Assembly: GCA_037447655.1 (NCBI GenBank)
Contig: JBBHKE010001768.1
Coordinates: 232,706-290,526 of the forward strand
Direction of reading: 5' to 3'
DNA: 57,821 nt
Source of the DNA: Zygnema cylindricum
Taxonomy: Eukaryota > Streptophyta > Zygnematophyceae > Zygnematales > Zygnemataceae
Within the stretch, counting starts at the first letter, position 1. Each line of letters starts with the position of its first letter. The notes below the pieces were generated by a model, which saw nothing but the letters and a program-made list of their open reading frames with translations, did not search any database and was not told the origin of the DNA. Made by a program: the position numbers and the translations under genes. Positions 9,667-20,535 of this stretch are shown here, piece after piece.

Positions 9667-11511
9667 CTCTAGGGTGCCCATCTTCAATGGAGCTAGCTTC
9701 ATATACTGGTAAAGTATAATGACAAGAGCTCTATGTGAGAAACGGTTTTGGGGAATAGTGAGTGGACGAGTGAAGCTTCCATCAAGTCTTGGGATCCCTC
9801 CAGGGTTTGGAGGAAGCAGATTCACGAGAGATGCAGATCCATCTTTAACAAAAGAGACAAAGGAAGGGGAGGTGGTGGACAAAGGAATGGAGTAAGAGAC
9901 GATCACACCAATAGCAACTGGTTCGGCATTCATGTCACCGATTCCAAGGAACGAGGATAATGATAGTGATACCTGGGTCTTCAACAATATGGTGGCAAAG
10001 CACTTCATCCTCCACCATCTTACTCAAGGGCATACTTCTCCTCATTGGCAAGTAGAGAGAACATCCGATCTTTGGGTGGCTCTCATAAAGATGTACCCAA
10101 GTGGTACAATTCAACAACAACAGTTGGCTGATCACAAAATTAAGGAGTATGTATACAAAGGGGGGAAGATGTTTGATTTTTGCAATTAGCTTGCTACACT
10201 TTTCATTGAACTAGAGAGTGCTGCAAAAGTATTTAGTGAAAAGGAAAAGGTTAATTGTTTACTGATGAAGTTACCGATGAGTTCGAGAACATAGTCAACC
10301 GTGTGCAAGAATTGGCTGACACAAGGTGGATTTGGAATTCAGTGGTAGGGATGATTCTCGTTCGGGATAATACGATTGAGATCTGAAGGGGAGGAAAGAG
10401 TGGGCAAGCATTGGCAGCTTTGACCGATTGGAGGAACAATGATTACAAGATACAGGTCGGAAATTATCGAGGGGAGGGGCAAAAAAATCAGACCGAGGAA
10501 TTCAGACTAAGGACTTCGAAAGGTTTGTGACATTTTTGTAAGAAACCAGGGCACTGTATGGCTGAGTGCACTTAGTTAACCGAGTTGCGATTAAAGGAGG
10601 GCCCGACCAGTGGACCCTGGAGAGGAAAGAAAAAGGCCTTTGTGACACAGGTACATGAGGTGGAATCCGAGGACGAGGACGATGAACTCCTATTGGATAA
10701 GGAGTTAGAAGCGAAAAATGAGGTTGAAATTCCACGAAAGCAAAAATGTGCTTTCGGTGGATTGAAAGGTGAAGCAGGATGGATTGTAGATTCAGGTGCA
10801 TCCATGTAGATGTGTAAAGATAAATACTTGTTCACTAAGATAAGAAAGATTCCCACCGTAGAGATAGAGTACGTGGATGGGAGGATAGTTTCTACTACTC
10901 TTATAGGATCGGTAGATCTAAAAATGTAAGTAGAAGGAAAGACATTCATACTTACATTCTCTTATGTATTGTTTATTCTGTAGCTGAACCAAAACCTCAT
11001 CTCTACGTTTGTATTAGATGATAAGGGTTTTGATACTAGCACTAGGAAAGGAGTCTTTACTGCTAGTTTTGAGAAAGAAGTTTATTTTACTGCTGAAAAA
11101 GGTAGCCAAGGGATGTTTAGGATGATTTTAAGCAATGAAAAGGAGAAAATTTATTATGCTGGTGTTCAAGATATAATGTTGTGACATAAAAGGCTTGGGC
11201 ATGTGAATCTAGATAAGTTAAGAGAAATGAAAAAGATGGGAGTAGTGGAAGAGATTTAGTTCGGTGAAAGTGAAAATCTAAGTGATTGTAGTGGATGTGC
11301 TCGAGGTAAAGCACACAGGTTACCCTTCCCAAAAACTAGCACCTATAAGGGAGAAAAGATTCTATATTTAGAACACACAAATATTTGGGGGCCGGCAAGA
11401 GTGCCATCACCTAGGGGGAAGAGATTTATGATGACTATCACTGATGATTCGTCTCGGTATTCTTGGGTGTATTTTTTGAAAAAAAAGTCAGAGGCTCATG
11501 AATGTTTTAAA
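9667..11511 (+). pseudogene. Copia gag-protease-pre-integrase-integrase start (C, first part)
   Basis: Gag (to about 10530) has stops and a frameshift near 10270. The CCHC zinc knuckle HFCKKPGHCMAEC at about 10529-10567 is intact apart from its first Cys. An acidic linker leads into EIPRKQKCAFGG, followed by the protease motif WIVDSGAS (10779-10802). The GAG-pre-integrase histidine-cysteine finger (HKRLGHVN...CSGCARGKAHRLPF) is at about 11186-11325. The first integrase strand (HTNIWGP, FMMTITDDSSRY) is near 11375-11460. The frame is then cut at 11511 by element D. Gag packages RNA, protease matures the polyprotein and integrase inserts cDNA. None is functional here because of many stops. Confidence 0.82.
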
Positions 11512-12583
11512 TGAAATTCTATGGGCTCCATTGCCACACAGAATTCGCAGGTCCAAAGGAAGCTAATCTAGATAGTGCCGACTCCAAGTTAATATAAACC
11601 CAAATGATTGACCCCTTGACAATCAAAACCCCATTATAGCTTCAACCCTGTGAAATAAGGCTTTCTGTGTGCTCATTTTCACTACAGAATGCAAAGTTAG
11701 AATACGAGTTTAGGATAACATTCCCCACTTTGACTTTCCCTTAGAAATGCAGCCACCCAGGCAGGCAAAAACTCTGACCGACTACACCCCTGTGTAGCCT
11801 GGACTCCCTTGAGTCCCCAGCAACAAGAATCACAGAATTTGGTCAACTGAATTGATAGTTATGGCTGGCCAAAGTTTGCCATTTATACAAGGTGCTCTCT
11901 GGGAGAGTCAACTACCTACCGGAAATATTCGAAGTCCTAAACCCCTCTCTAAACCCTCTAGTACTGAGGTACGGACCAATCACATTAGTGTATAATACAT
12001 AAAGGTATAGATGTCGGTGTACCTTCAGTACGGTCATCGTACGACATGGCTAAAAAGTCAACAAATGTCCTATCCGGATTCGCTCTTATAATCTCTGGAA
12101 TTCCTGCCTCCAAATCTTATCTCTCCACGTGGCCCCAGGTCATGCCGCGTTATAAAAATGGTACCGAACAAGAAAGTACAAGTGCCAGAGTACTTTTTGT
12201 ACGTACATTGTAAGATGTCGCTATAGTGCGACATTTGTCAATACCGGATTTGTTTTCTGCCATTCCGCAAATTCTGTAATCCCGTACGATGTTGCCACGT
12301 GTCATCCGGAGTGGCGGCGTCTGCAAACTGCCAAATTTTCCTTTCTGCGATGTCGGCGCTAACCACGGCCATCCGATTTACATCGTAATAAAAACGGACC
12401 GTCAAAATAAATGTCCGTACTATTTATTTTGTCCGGTACTAAAAGTACAACTGCTTCTATGCCCTATATACCGTAACCTAGTTAAATGGAAAATCCTACC
12501 TATAACTATTTAAATATTTATCAAACCTATTACTTCTAGCACTAGTTCTAGGCTAAATGGAGAAAGTTGACGGTTGCGGGACG

Positions 12584-12628
12584 TTTGACGGACGGTAGGT
12601 ACCAGGATCAATTCCTATGTCCGTCAAA
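12584..12628. other. LTR stem, 10 bp perfect, T-arm-like centre
   Basis: TTTGACGGAC and GTCCGTCAAA are exact reverse complements. The enclosed segment contains CCAGGATCAATTCCT with an inner AGGA/TCCT stem. The CCAGGATC part resembles the T-arm of initiator tRNA-Met (CCAGGATCGAAACCTGG in plants). Confidence 0.6.
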
Positions 12629-12739
12629 TACCTTTTTGGTAAACATACCTATTATCTATTCCTGTCTCTTTGGAGAGTCCATCAAATACCTTTTTGGTAA
12701 ACATACCTATTATCTATTCCTGTCTTTCTGGAGAGCTTA
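12624..12739. repeat. 58-bp tandem duplication in D LTR
   Basis: Units 12624-12681 and 12682-12739 repeat TCAAATACCTTTTTGG... with few changes. The sister LTR (16548-17854) has a single unit, so the duplication arose in this LTR after or during insertion. Confidence 0.8.
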
Positions 12740-12904
12740 GGCAGCCATGGCTCTAGCTCCCTCTCCAGCCTTGAGTGACTACAACAAGTGTGGGGGCTTG
12801 GAGAAGGGAGTCAGAGGCAGACTGCCTCTACTCTTTTCTATCTAATAAAGACCTAGAAAATACCCAAATATCAACACTCCCCTTATTTTCTAGTCTTCAT
12901 CTTT

Positions 12905-14065
12905 TCAACTCTTAAAAAAAAAAAAAAAACACTCCCTCCCCTTTTTCGTTTTTCTTTTCTTTTTCCTTTTATATAACTTAAGAAAAATGCTCTCGTATTT
13001 AAAACAATGCATTAGATGAAATGAAATAATAATTGCATCACACATTTCATTTAGTATCCTACTTATCATAAATCCGAGCAAAGATTTTATCCACCCCATC
13101 TCTTTTCCATCCACACTAAATCCACTTTCCCTCTTGCAATTCAAACAACCAACCCCATCTCCAATCTGCAACACACACCCTGAGGCTAACCCTTTTACAG
13201 GCACACCTTCATAAATGTCATCACTCCCTTTAGTGATGTCAAACCCATTACCCCCAAAACATGAACTTTCCTCACTCTCTCCCATGGATTTCTTTCCACT
13301 CTCACTTTCTAAATTTTTTCCCAATAAATATTTCTCCTCCCCTAAACCTTTCATTAAATATTCCTCTTCTTCCCTATCCTTTAAAACCCCTTCTAGTTTC
13401 ACTTCTCCCCTTTCCTCGGTATCCGTAAAAGTCTCCTTTTCCGACCAGTTTTCTTTTTCCAAAATATCTATAAAATTCTCCTCATTATTTTTAATTTTCC
13501 CTTTTTCAATAATTGATCCCAGATCCGACTTACTCATTTCTAAGTCATACTTTCTACACTCCTTGGCATCCACATCATGTCTAACTCCCTCAAGTACCTC
13601 CCTTCCCTTTACTTCTCTTATACCTCCAAAAGCACACTGTTGTCTTCGTGGAATTTCGGTGTACTTTTCTCTCTTCTCCATTCTACCGATGTGAAGAAGC
13701 TCCAAAATTTCTTCATCCTCTTTCTCCTCTTCCCCTTCTTCCTCCTCATTCACATAACAACTTCTAAGTTTTTCCAAACAAGGACACTCTTCCATATAGT
13801 GACCCGGTTTCCTACAAGCGAAGCAAATCCCTTTTTTCAAAGTTCCCTTTTCTTTTCCTCTCCCTCTTTTTCCACCAAAGTTCCGATAAGGTTTACCTTT
13901 GTCTTTCTTCCTTTCATCACGCTTCCGCTCGTCACCGCCGTTCCTCACATCACGCTTCCGCCAGTCACCACCAGCTGTAAATGCAGTCACCCTGTCACTT
14001 CCCCTACGTGCTCCAAGGTGCTTTCCTTCACAAGTATTATCCCCATGGTGATAATGCAAGTCCAC
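12905..14065 (-). CDS. gag C-terminal half with zinc knuckle, non-autonomous element D
   Basis: A 386-codon open frame. A basic, RNA-binding-like stretch rich in Arg, Lys and Gly (residues 30-75) leads to the CCHC knuckle CFACRKPGHYMEEC (about residues 81-94). A Glu-rich acidic segment (110-125) follows, then EIPRRQQCAFGG (about 139-150). In relatives C and I that last motif sits just before the protease WIVDSGAS. Here the protease is absent and about 230 unrecognised charged residues follow, ending in a Lys-rich tail encoded by the poly-T tract. The first Met is arbitrary, because the gag start lies upstream in another frame (14802). The open length suggests constraint or youth, but upstream gag has stops, so expression is doubtful. 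Confidence 0.6.
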   Translation of the reverse strand: MDLHYHHGDNTCEGKHLGARRGSDRVTAFTAGGDWRKRDVRNGGDERKRDERKKDKGKPYRNFGGKRGRGKEKGTLKKGICFACRKPGHYMEECPCLEKLRSCYVNEEEEGEEEKEDEEILELLHIGRMEKREKYTEIPRRQQCAFGGIREVKGREVLEGVRHDVDAKECRKYDLEMSKSDLGSIIEKGKIKNNEENFIDILEKENWSEKETFTDTEERGEVKLEGVLKDREEEEYLMKGLGEEKYLLGKNLESESGKKSMGESEESSCFGGNGFDITKGSDDIYEGVPVKGLASGCVLQIGDGVGCLNCKRESGFSVDGKEMGWIKSLLGFMISRILNEMCDAIIISFHLMHCFKYESIFLKLYKRKKKRKTKKGRECFFFFFKS

Positions 14066-14802
14066 GAGGAGCCATCCATTCCTTGCATACGGTAAATGAT
14101 GTCTTCGTACTCATCTGGGAGTTTCATGATTAGTGTATTAATCTTTCTCTCCTCAGATTCTACGTATCTCGCACTAGCAAGCTCAACATATAACGCAGCA
14201 ATATCATTGCAAAACTCTGTCATGCTACCGCCTTTATAAACATAGGCCTCTATCTCTTCTCTTACTAACTGATGCCTCTATATAGTCTCACTCTTATAAA
14301 TCTAAATTAGTGTGTCCCAAATTTCTGAAGACTTGGTTAGATTTAAAAGAGTGATAGCTATAAAATTAGACACATATCAGAGTATGAGATGTTTTGCTAT
14401 AGTGATTATATATTCCCAAATTTTTCTATCATTTTCTTCAGTTTTTAGTTCAGTTATAACCCCCACAAATGGAACAATAGCCGAGAGCTTAGCTCCCCTC
14501 ACCATAGGTGTCCCTTTATCCTTCTCCCCTATTTCCCCTTGCACGATAATGATTTTCCCTTCACCTTCCGTTGCATCTGAACTCTGGCTGGTTTTCTGGG
14601 CAGCCCCAAATGATTCTCCATAGTGAGCTCCACCAAAGCCTAGTGGCGGACACCTCACTTGTCCCGAAACAATTCCCCACAATTGCTTCTCGAAAAGCAA
14701 TCCCTGCATCGTGAACTCCCAATAAGTGAAGTCTGTTCTATCAAACATAGGCACCCTAGATGGTGGGCCCATAACCTGAAATTCTATGGGCTCCATTGCC
14801 AC
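13987..14802 (-). pseudogene. gag N-terminal half of D
   Basis: Reading starts at ATG 14802 inside the LTR and runs through the PBS: MEPIEFQVMGPPSRVPMF. That frame is open to 14377, broken by stops to 14223, then open to 13987 (ELASARYVE...IMKLPDEYEDIIYRMQG, the gag core of this family). A frameshift near 14000-14065 leads into the zinc-knuckle frame. The LTR-internal start is supported by the same arrangement in A and I. Confidence 0.65.
14762..14776 (-). other. primer-binding site of D (inner copy)
   Basis: In sense it reads GGTTATGGGCCCACC, directly after the LTR end TTTCA. All 15 bases are complementary to the anticodon arm of plant initiator tRNA-Met. Confidence 0.85.
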
Positions 14803-15219
14803 ACAGAATTCACATGTCCAAAGGAAGCTAATCTAGATAGTGCCGACTCCAACTTGATATAAACATAAATGATTGACCCCTTGAAAATCAGAACCCCATT
14901 AAAGCTTCACCCCTGTGAAGTAAGACTTTCTGTGTGCTCAGTTCCATCGCAGAATGCAAAGTTAGAGTATGAGATTTGGACACATTCCCCCACTTTGACT
15001 TTCCCTTAGAAATGCAGCCACCCAAGCAGGCAAAAACTATGACTGACTACACCCTTGTATAGCTTGGACTCCCCTTAGTCCGCAGCAACAAAAGTCACTG
15101 AAATTGGTCAACTGAGTTGATAGTTATGGCAGGCCAAAGTTTGCCATTTATACAAGGTGCTCTCTGGGAGAGGCAGCTACCTACCAGAAATATTCTAAGT
15201 CCTAAACCCCTCTCTAACC
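14777..15219 (-). repeat. truncated middle LTR of D
   Basis: It matches the first approximately 440 bp (on +) of the outer LTRs, then breaks inside CTCTCTAA and joins internal sequence equivalent to 13436. It marks the junction of a tandem rearrangement. Confidence 0.8.
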
Positions 15220-16547
15220 TTTTCCGACTAGTTTTCTTTTTCCAAAATACCTATAAAATTCTCCTCATTATTTTTAATTTTCCCTTTTTCAATAATTGAT
15301 CCCAGATCTGACTTACTCATTTCTAAGTCATACTTTCTACACTCCTTGACATCCATATCATGTCTAACTCCCTCAAGTACCTCCCTTCCCTTTACTTCTA
15401 TTATACCTCCAAAAGCACACTGTTGTCTTCGTGGAATTTCGGTGTACTTTTCTCTCTTCTCCATTCTACCGATGTGAAGAAGCTCCCAAATTTCTTCATC
15501 CTCTTTCTCCTCTTCCCGTTCTTCCTTCTTATTTACATAACAACTTCTAAGTTTTTCCAAACAAGGACACTCTTCCATATAGTGACCCGGTTTCTCAGAA
15601 GCGAAGCAAATCCCCTTTTTCAAAGTTCACTTTTCTTTTCCTCTCCCTCTTTTTCCACCAAAGTTCCGATAAGGTTTACCTTTGTCTTTCTTCCTTTCAT
15701 CACGCTTCCGCTCGTCACCGCCGTTCCTCACATCACGCTTCCGCTAGTCACCACCAGCTGTAAATGCAGTCACCCTCTCACTTCCCCTATGAAGCTCCAA
15801 GGTGCTTTCCTTCACGAGTATTATCCCCATGGTGATGCTCCAAGTCCACGAGGAGCCATCCTTTCCCTGCATACGGTAAATGATGGCTTCATACTCATCT
15901 GGGAGTTTCATGATTAGTGTATTAATCTTTCTCTCCTCACATTCTACATATCCCGCACTAGCAAGCTCAACATATAACGCAGCAATATCATTGTAAAACT
16001 CTATCATGCTACCGCCTTTATAAACATAGGCGTCTATCTCTTGTCTTACTAACTGCTGCCTCTATATAGTCTCACTCTTATAAATCTGAATTAGTGTTTC
16101 CCAAATTTTTGAAGACTTGATTAGATTTAAAAGAGTGATAGCTATAGACTTAGACACGTATCTAAGTATGAGATGTTTTGCTATAGTGTTTTTATATTCC
16201 CATATTTTTCTGTCATTTTCTCCAGTTTTGATCCCTACGAGTGGTACCATAGCTGAGAGCCTAGCTCCCCTCACCATAGGTGACCATTATCCTTCTCCCC
16301 TAATTCCCCATTCAAGGCAAGGTTTTTCCCTTCACCTTCCGTTGCATCTGAACTTCAGTTGATATTCTGGGCAGCCTCAGATGATTCTCCATAGTGAGCT
16401 CCTCGAAAGCCCGGTGGCGGACACCTCACTTGTCCCTAAACAATTCCCCATAAGTGCTTCTCGAAAAGCAATCCCTCCATCGTGAACTCCTAATAAGTGA
16501 AGTCTGCTCCATCAAACATATGCACCCTAGATGGTGGGCCCATAACA
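15220..16547 (-). pseudogene. second partial gag copy of D
   Basis: A near copy of 13436-14776 with its own lesions. The zinc-knuckle frame at 15228-15623 is KKGICFASEKPGHYMEEC, in which the second Cys has become Ser. Gag-core frames lie at 15744-16007 and 16062-16277. It ends at a PBS (16533-16547) next to the right LTR. It shows that D underwent unequal recombination or template switching. Confidence 0.75.
16533..16547 (-). other. primer-binding site of D (outer copy)
   Basis: In sense it reads TGTTATGGGCCCACC. It differs by one base from the intact site and abuts the LTR. Confidence 0.8.
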
Positions 16548-17854
16548 TGAAATTCTATGGGCTCTATTGTCACACAGAATTGGCAGGTCCAAAGGAAGCT
16601 AATCTAGATAGTGACGACTCCAAGTTAATATAAACCCAAATGATTGACCCTTTGACAATCAGAACCCCATTATAGCTTCACCCCTGTGAAATAAGGCTTT
16701 CTGTGTGCTGAGTTTCACTACAAAATGCAAAGTTAGAATATGAGCTAAGAATAACATTCCCCACTTTGACTTTCCCTTAGAAATGCAGCCACCCGGGCAG
16801 GCAAAAACTCTGACCGACTTCCCCCTTGTGTAGATTGGACTCCCTTCAGTGCGCAGCAACATGAATCACTAAATTTGGTGAACTGAATTGATAGTTATGG
16901 CTAGCCAAAGTTTGCCATTTATACAAGGTGCTCTCTAGGAGAGTCAACTACCTACCAGAAATATTCTAAGTCTTAAACCCCTCTCTAAACCCTCTAGTAC
17001 TGAGGTACTGACCAATCAAATTACTGTATAATACATAAAGGTACAGATGCCGGTGTACCTGTTGTAGGGTCATCGTACGACATGGCTAAAAAGTCAACAA
17101 ATGTCCTATCCGGATTCGCTCTTATAATCTCCGGAATTCCTGCCTCCTAATCTTATCCCTCCACGTGGCGCCAGGTCATGCCGCGTCATAAAAATGGTAC
17201 CGTACTATAAAGTACAAGTGCCGGAGTACTTTTTGTATGTACATTGTACAATATCGCCATAGTGCGACATTTGTCACTCTCGGATTTGTTTTCTACCGTT
17301 CCGCAAATTTCGTAATCCCATACGATGTTACCACGTGTCATCCAGAGTGGCGGCGTCTGCAAACTGCCAATTTTTCCTTTCTGCAATGTCGGCGCTAACC
17401 ACGGCCGTCCGATTTACATCGTAATAAAAATGGACCGTGGAAATTAATGTCCGTACTATTTATTTCGTCCGGTACTAAAAGTACAACTGCTTCTATGCCC
17501 TATATACCGTAACCTAGTTAAATGAAAAATCCTACCTATAACTATTTAAATATTTATCAAACCCATTACTTCTAGCACTAGTCTTAAGCTAAATGGACAA
17601 AGCTGACGGCTGCGGGACGTTTAACAGACGGTAAGTACCAGGATCAATTCCTAGGTCCGTCAAATACCTTTTTGGTAAACATACCTATTATCTATTCCTG
17701 TCTCTCTGGAGAGCTTAGGTAGCCATGGCTCTAGCTCCCTCTCCAGCCTTCATTGACTACAACAAGTGTGGGGGCTTGGAGAAGGGAGTCAGAGGCAGAC
17801 TGCCTCTACTCTTTTCTATCTAATAAAGACCTAGAAAATACCCAAATATCAACA
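16548..17854 (-). repeat. outer LTR of D (5' LTR in sense), 1307 bp
   Basis: TG...CA ends, a single copy of the 58-bp unit, and the stem homologous to 12584-12628 at 17620-17664, here with two unpaired positions. The flank TTAAA (17855-17859) repeats the left flank. Confidence 0.85.
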
Positions 17855-17859
17855 TTAAA

Positions 17860-19838
17860 CAATATAAAGCATGGAGTGAAAAACTCCATGAACCCTCAAT
17901 CAAGAGAGCAAAGAGTGACAATGGTGGAGTATACCACTAAACAGTTTGAGGATTTTGTGAGAGAATAGGGAGTGTAACACCAAAAGACAGTTCGTAAAAA
18001 CCCTGAGTAGAATGGTGTAGCTGAGAGATTAAATAGAACAATGAGTGATAGTGTTAGGAGTATGTTGTCAGATAAGAAGATAAGAAAGAAGTTTTGGGCC
18101 AAAGCGATGAACTATGCAAATTATCTTGAGAATAGAATTCTTACTTCAACAGTAAAAGGCCAAAAACCCTATGAGAGATGGTTAGGCCGAAAACCAGATG
18201 TTTCACACTTAAAGGTTTTCGGTAGTCAAGTGTTCAGTTTAGACACAAATCGGTCAAACTGAAAGTTTGACCTAAAAGGAAAACCATGATATCTACTAGG
18301 ATATGATGAAGATGTAAAAGGATATAGAGTCTATGATCTCAAAAGAGACGATATTATCCTAGTGAAACATCTAGTGGTTATGGATGTAGGAAAATCTATA
18401 GATCCCTTTAAGCATACAAATAAAATCCCAATCAGATTTGAGTTGAAAAATTCTGATGACTTTGAGCTTCCTAACTATCTTGGATTTAAAGAAGATGATG
18501 ATCTTGTAAGTACAGATCAGATCGAGAAGGACCCAATTGTGAAATCCCTAGTATTAACTCCAACTGAAGCGGAAGACGTGGTGGAAATCGACTCGGATTG
18601 AAGGGATAGGGGAGAAGTAGAAATTGTTCAAAATGAATCCTAGAGAGCCATCTTTTTCGGCAACCGAGTATGAGGGGGGAAGAAGAAGCAGCAAAAGACT
18701 GCAAGAGAGACAAGTTAACAATAAGGTAACCAAACTGTCTCACCACAATGAATCTCAAACTTATGATGAGGCAATGACTTCTCTTAACAAAAACTGGTGG
18801 AAAATAGCCATTAATGAGGAAATGGCCTCAATTATGGCTGCCGATATTTGGGAATTCATGGATTGTCCTCCTAACAGGGAGCCAATTGGGTGTAAGTGGG
18901 TATTTATGCTGAAACTCAACCCGGATATCACCATTGAGCGCTACAAGGCTTGGTTAGTGGCGAAGGGATTTACCCCGAAAGAGGGAATTGACTACAAGGA
19001 GACTTTTGCTCCGGTCGTCATGTTTCCTTCGGTTCGGATACTTCTCAGTATGGCGGCAGCAATAGACATGGAAGTGCATCAGATAGACATCAAGACTGCT
19101 TTTCTACATGGAGAGTTGGAAGAGGAAATTTTTATGCGACAGCCCAAAGGATTTGTGGAGCAAAGGGAGGAAAGCAAGGTATGCGGATTAATCAAATCTT
19201 TGTATCTTTTGAAACATGCTCCACGGCAATGGAACAAGAAGCTCGATGAGTTTCTTACATATTTGGGATATAATCCGATCAGCTTAGATCACTCAATTTA
19301 TTTGTATGAAGATGAGTAAGGAATTATTTTTATTGCAATTTATGTTGATGATTTGCTTGTTTTAAGTAAATCTATAGATAAAATAAATAAGTTGAAAAAT
19401 AATTTTAAAGAAAGATTTGAGATGAACGATATGGGAGAAGCAAGGTATATCTTGGGAATTAAGGTAGAGAGAGACAAAGATAGAAAAATAATAAGATTAA
19501 CATAAAAATAGGCCATTGGAAACATGTTAGAAAAATTCCAAATAGACAAGGCTAATAGTTGTACCACTCTTATGGAATTAAAGAACGGAAGTGAGGGGAA
19601 TGTGGAAGAGGGAGTTATAATCTTAGATGATGAGGTAGGCCCGAAAGAGAAAAAATTTATGCAGACCATCCCTTATAGAGAAGTAGTGGGAAGCCTAATA
19701 TATTTCATGAATAGTACCTGTCCCGACATAGCCGCAACTGTAGGAGTACTAAGTAGGAGTCAGAATTCTCCCACTAAAAAAGATTAGGAGGCAGCTAAGA
19801 GAGTCCTTATATATCTCATAGGGACTAGGGATCTTTAT
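17860..19838 (+). pseudogene. Copia integrase-RT-RNase H start (C, second part)
   Basis: It continues the integrase exactly where D interrupted it (KQYKAWSEKLHEP-like, 17860 on). The integrase C-terminal part reads KPDVSHLKVFGSQVF (18041-18262). The RT in the 18624-19319 frame holds WVFMLKLNPDITIERYKAWLVAKGF, HQIDIKTAFLHGELEEEIFM and an LYLLKHAPRQWNKKLDEF remnant. YVDD is intact in IYVDDLLVLS (about 19339-19368), and RNase H begins with GSLIYFMNSTCPDIAA (about 19690-19740). Several stops and at least one frameshift are present. It is cut at 19838 by element E. Confidence 0.85.
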
Positions 19839-20520
19839 TGAAAAGTAAGCTTTACTAAGTCTTAGAATTTAGAGTCTAGGACTTATACTATTTTGGGACC
19901 ACCAGTTATTCAATATTAGGTATATTTAGTGTGGATTTTTAGTATCTATTGAATAAGTTATCTTTGATTAATCTATTGTGTACGGTCGCCTAGGCATGTA
20001 GATGTGAAACACATATCTCCCGGATTTTTTAGGTCTAGATATTGTTACTAAACAATTTTGGTCGAAGTACTTCGAATTTTATCAAAAGATATTTAGGTGA
20101 ACCGTGTACATACGTTATACATGTTTTCTAGATCTTTTGAGTATTTGTTTCAATTAGAATTTGATCAATTTGATATAGAATGTACATTTTACACAGAGTT
20201 AAGGAAATGAGAGCACTAAGTGTAGTTTAAGGTGTTTTCTGCTCTATTGTCATTGATTTGCTTGTAGTACATGTTGTTTGGTTGAAAGACCTCTTTCATT
20301 TGTAGTTACATATCTTACAGTATTGATCAGGCTGATTGTTATTCCTCTTTGGGTTTCCTTCTACTAACATTTCTGATAATGGCTCAGCTCTTGGTATAAG
20401 TGCTTCTATTAGCCATAGTGCTCCACCTGCTCCTCCAGAGACAAAAATCCTAGCAGGTGCAAGTGTGACTCCTAGTGGGAGTGGATCAGAGCCGAGTCTA
20501 AATGCCCATGACCCCGAACA
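19839..20520 (+). repeat. 5' LTR of E, 682 bp
   Basis: It starts TGAAAAGTAAGC and ends CCCGAACA. It matches 24629-25300 along its length. The + frame from 20336 that encodes the gag N-terminus is open within the LTR end. Confidence 0.85.
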
Positions 20521-20535
20521 GGTTATGGGCCCACC
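20521..20535 (+). other. primer-binding site of E
   Basis: GGTTATGGGCCCACC directly follows the LTR's CA. It is a perfect 15-base complement of the initiator tRNA-Met anticodon arm. In the gag frame it is read as EQVMGPP. Confidence 0.88.

Larger units (their letters stand above)
11512..12876 (-). repeat. outer LTR of D (3' LTR in sense), 1365 bp
   Basis: It begins TGAAATTC and ends ATCAACA on the + strand. It differs in length from the other outer LTR by 58 bp, explained exactly by a tandem duplication at 12624-12739. It is followed inward (12877-12890) by CTCCCCTTATTTTC, which in sense is the purine-rich tract that primes plus-strand synthesis. Confidence 0.85.
11512..17854 (-). mobile_element. 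gag-only LTR element D with three LTRs
   Basis: It is bounded by TG (11512) and CA (17854) and flanked by the perfect 5-bp duplication TTAAA (11507-11511 and 17855-17859). The order on + is full LTR, internal region (12877-14776), truncated LTR (14777-15219), a second partial internal region (15220-16547, a copy of about 13436-14776) and full LTR. Only gag-like coding is present, with no protease core, integrase, RT or RNase H, so it would depend on enzymes from relatives such as C or I. Long LTRs and gag-only content fit the non-autonomous class called TR-GAG or LARD-like. Sense is minus. Confidence 0.85.
8593..19838 (+). mobile_element. Copia element C, split by D, 3' end missing
   Basis: A sense-strand Copia with a 5' LTR (about 8593-9651), a decayed PBS and a gag-pol reading 9667-11511 and 17860-19838. 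Between the halves sits element D, bounded by the 5-bp repeat TTAAA. C ends within RNase H (GTRDLY) where the LTR of element E begins. No 3' LTR of C is present. C is the same family as element I (gag and PR-region motifs and LTR blocks match), so I can serve as its reference. Confidence 0.8.

Noticed and set aside
13215-14095. Plus-strand frames of 159 and 172 codons opposite the D gag (and the copy at 15360-15917)
   Set aside because: They are antisense shadows of gag, low-complexity Ser/Leu/Phe, with no family signal.
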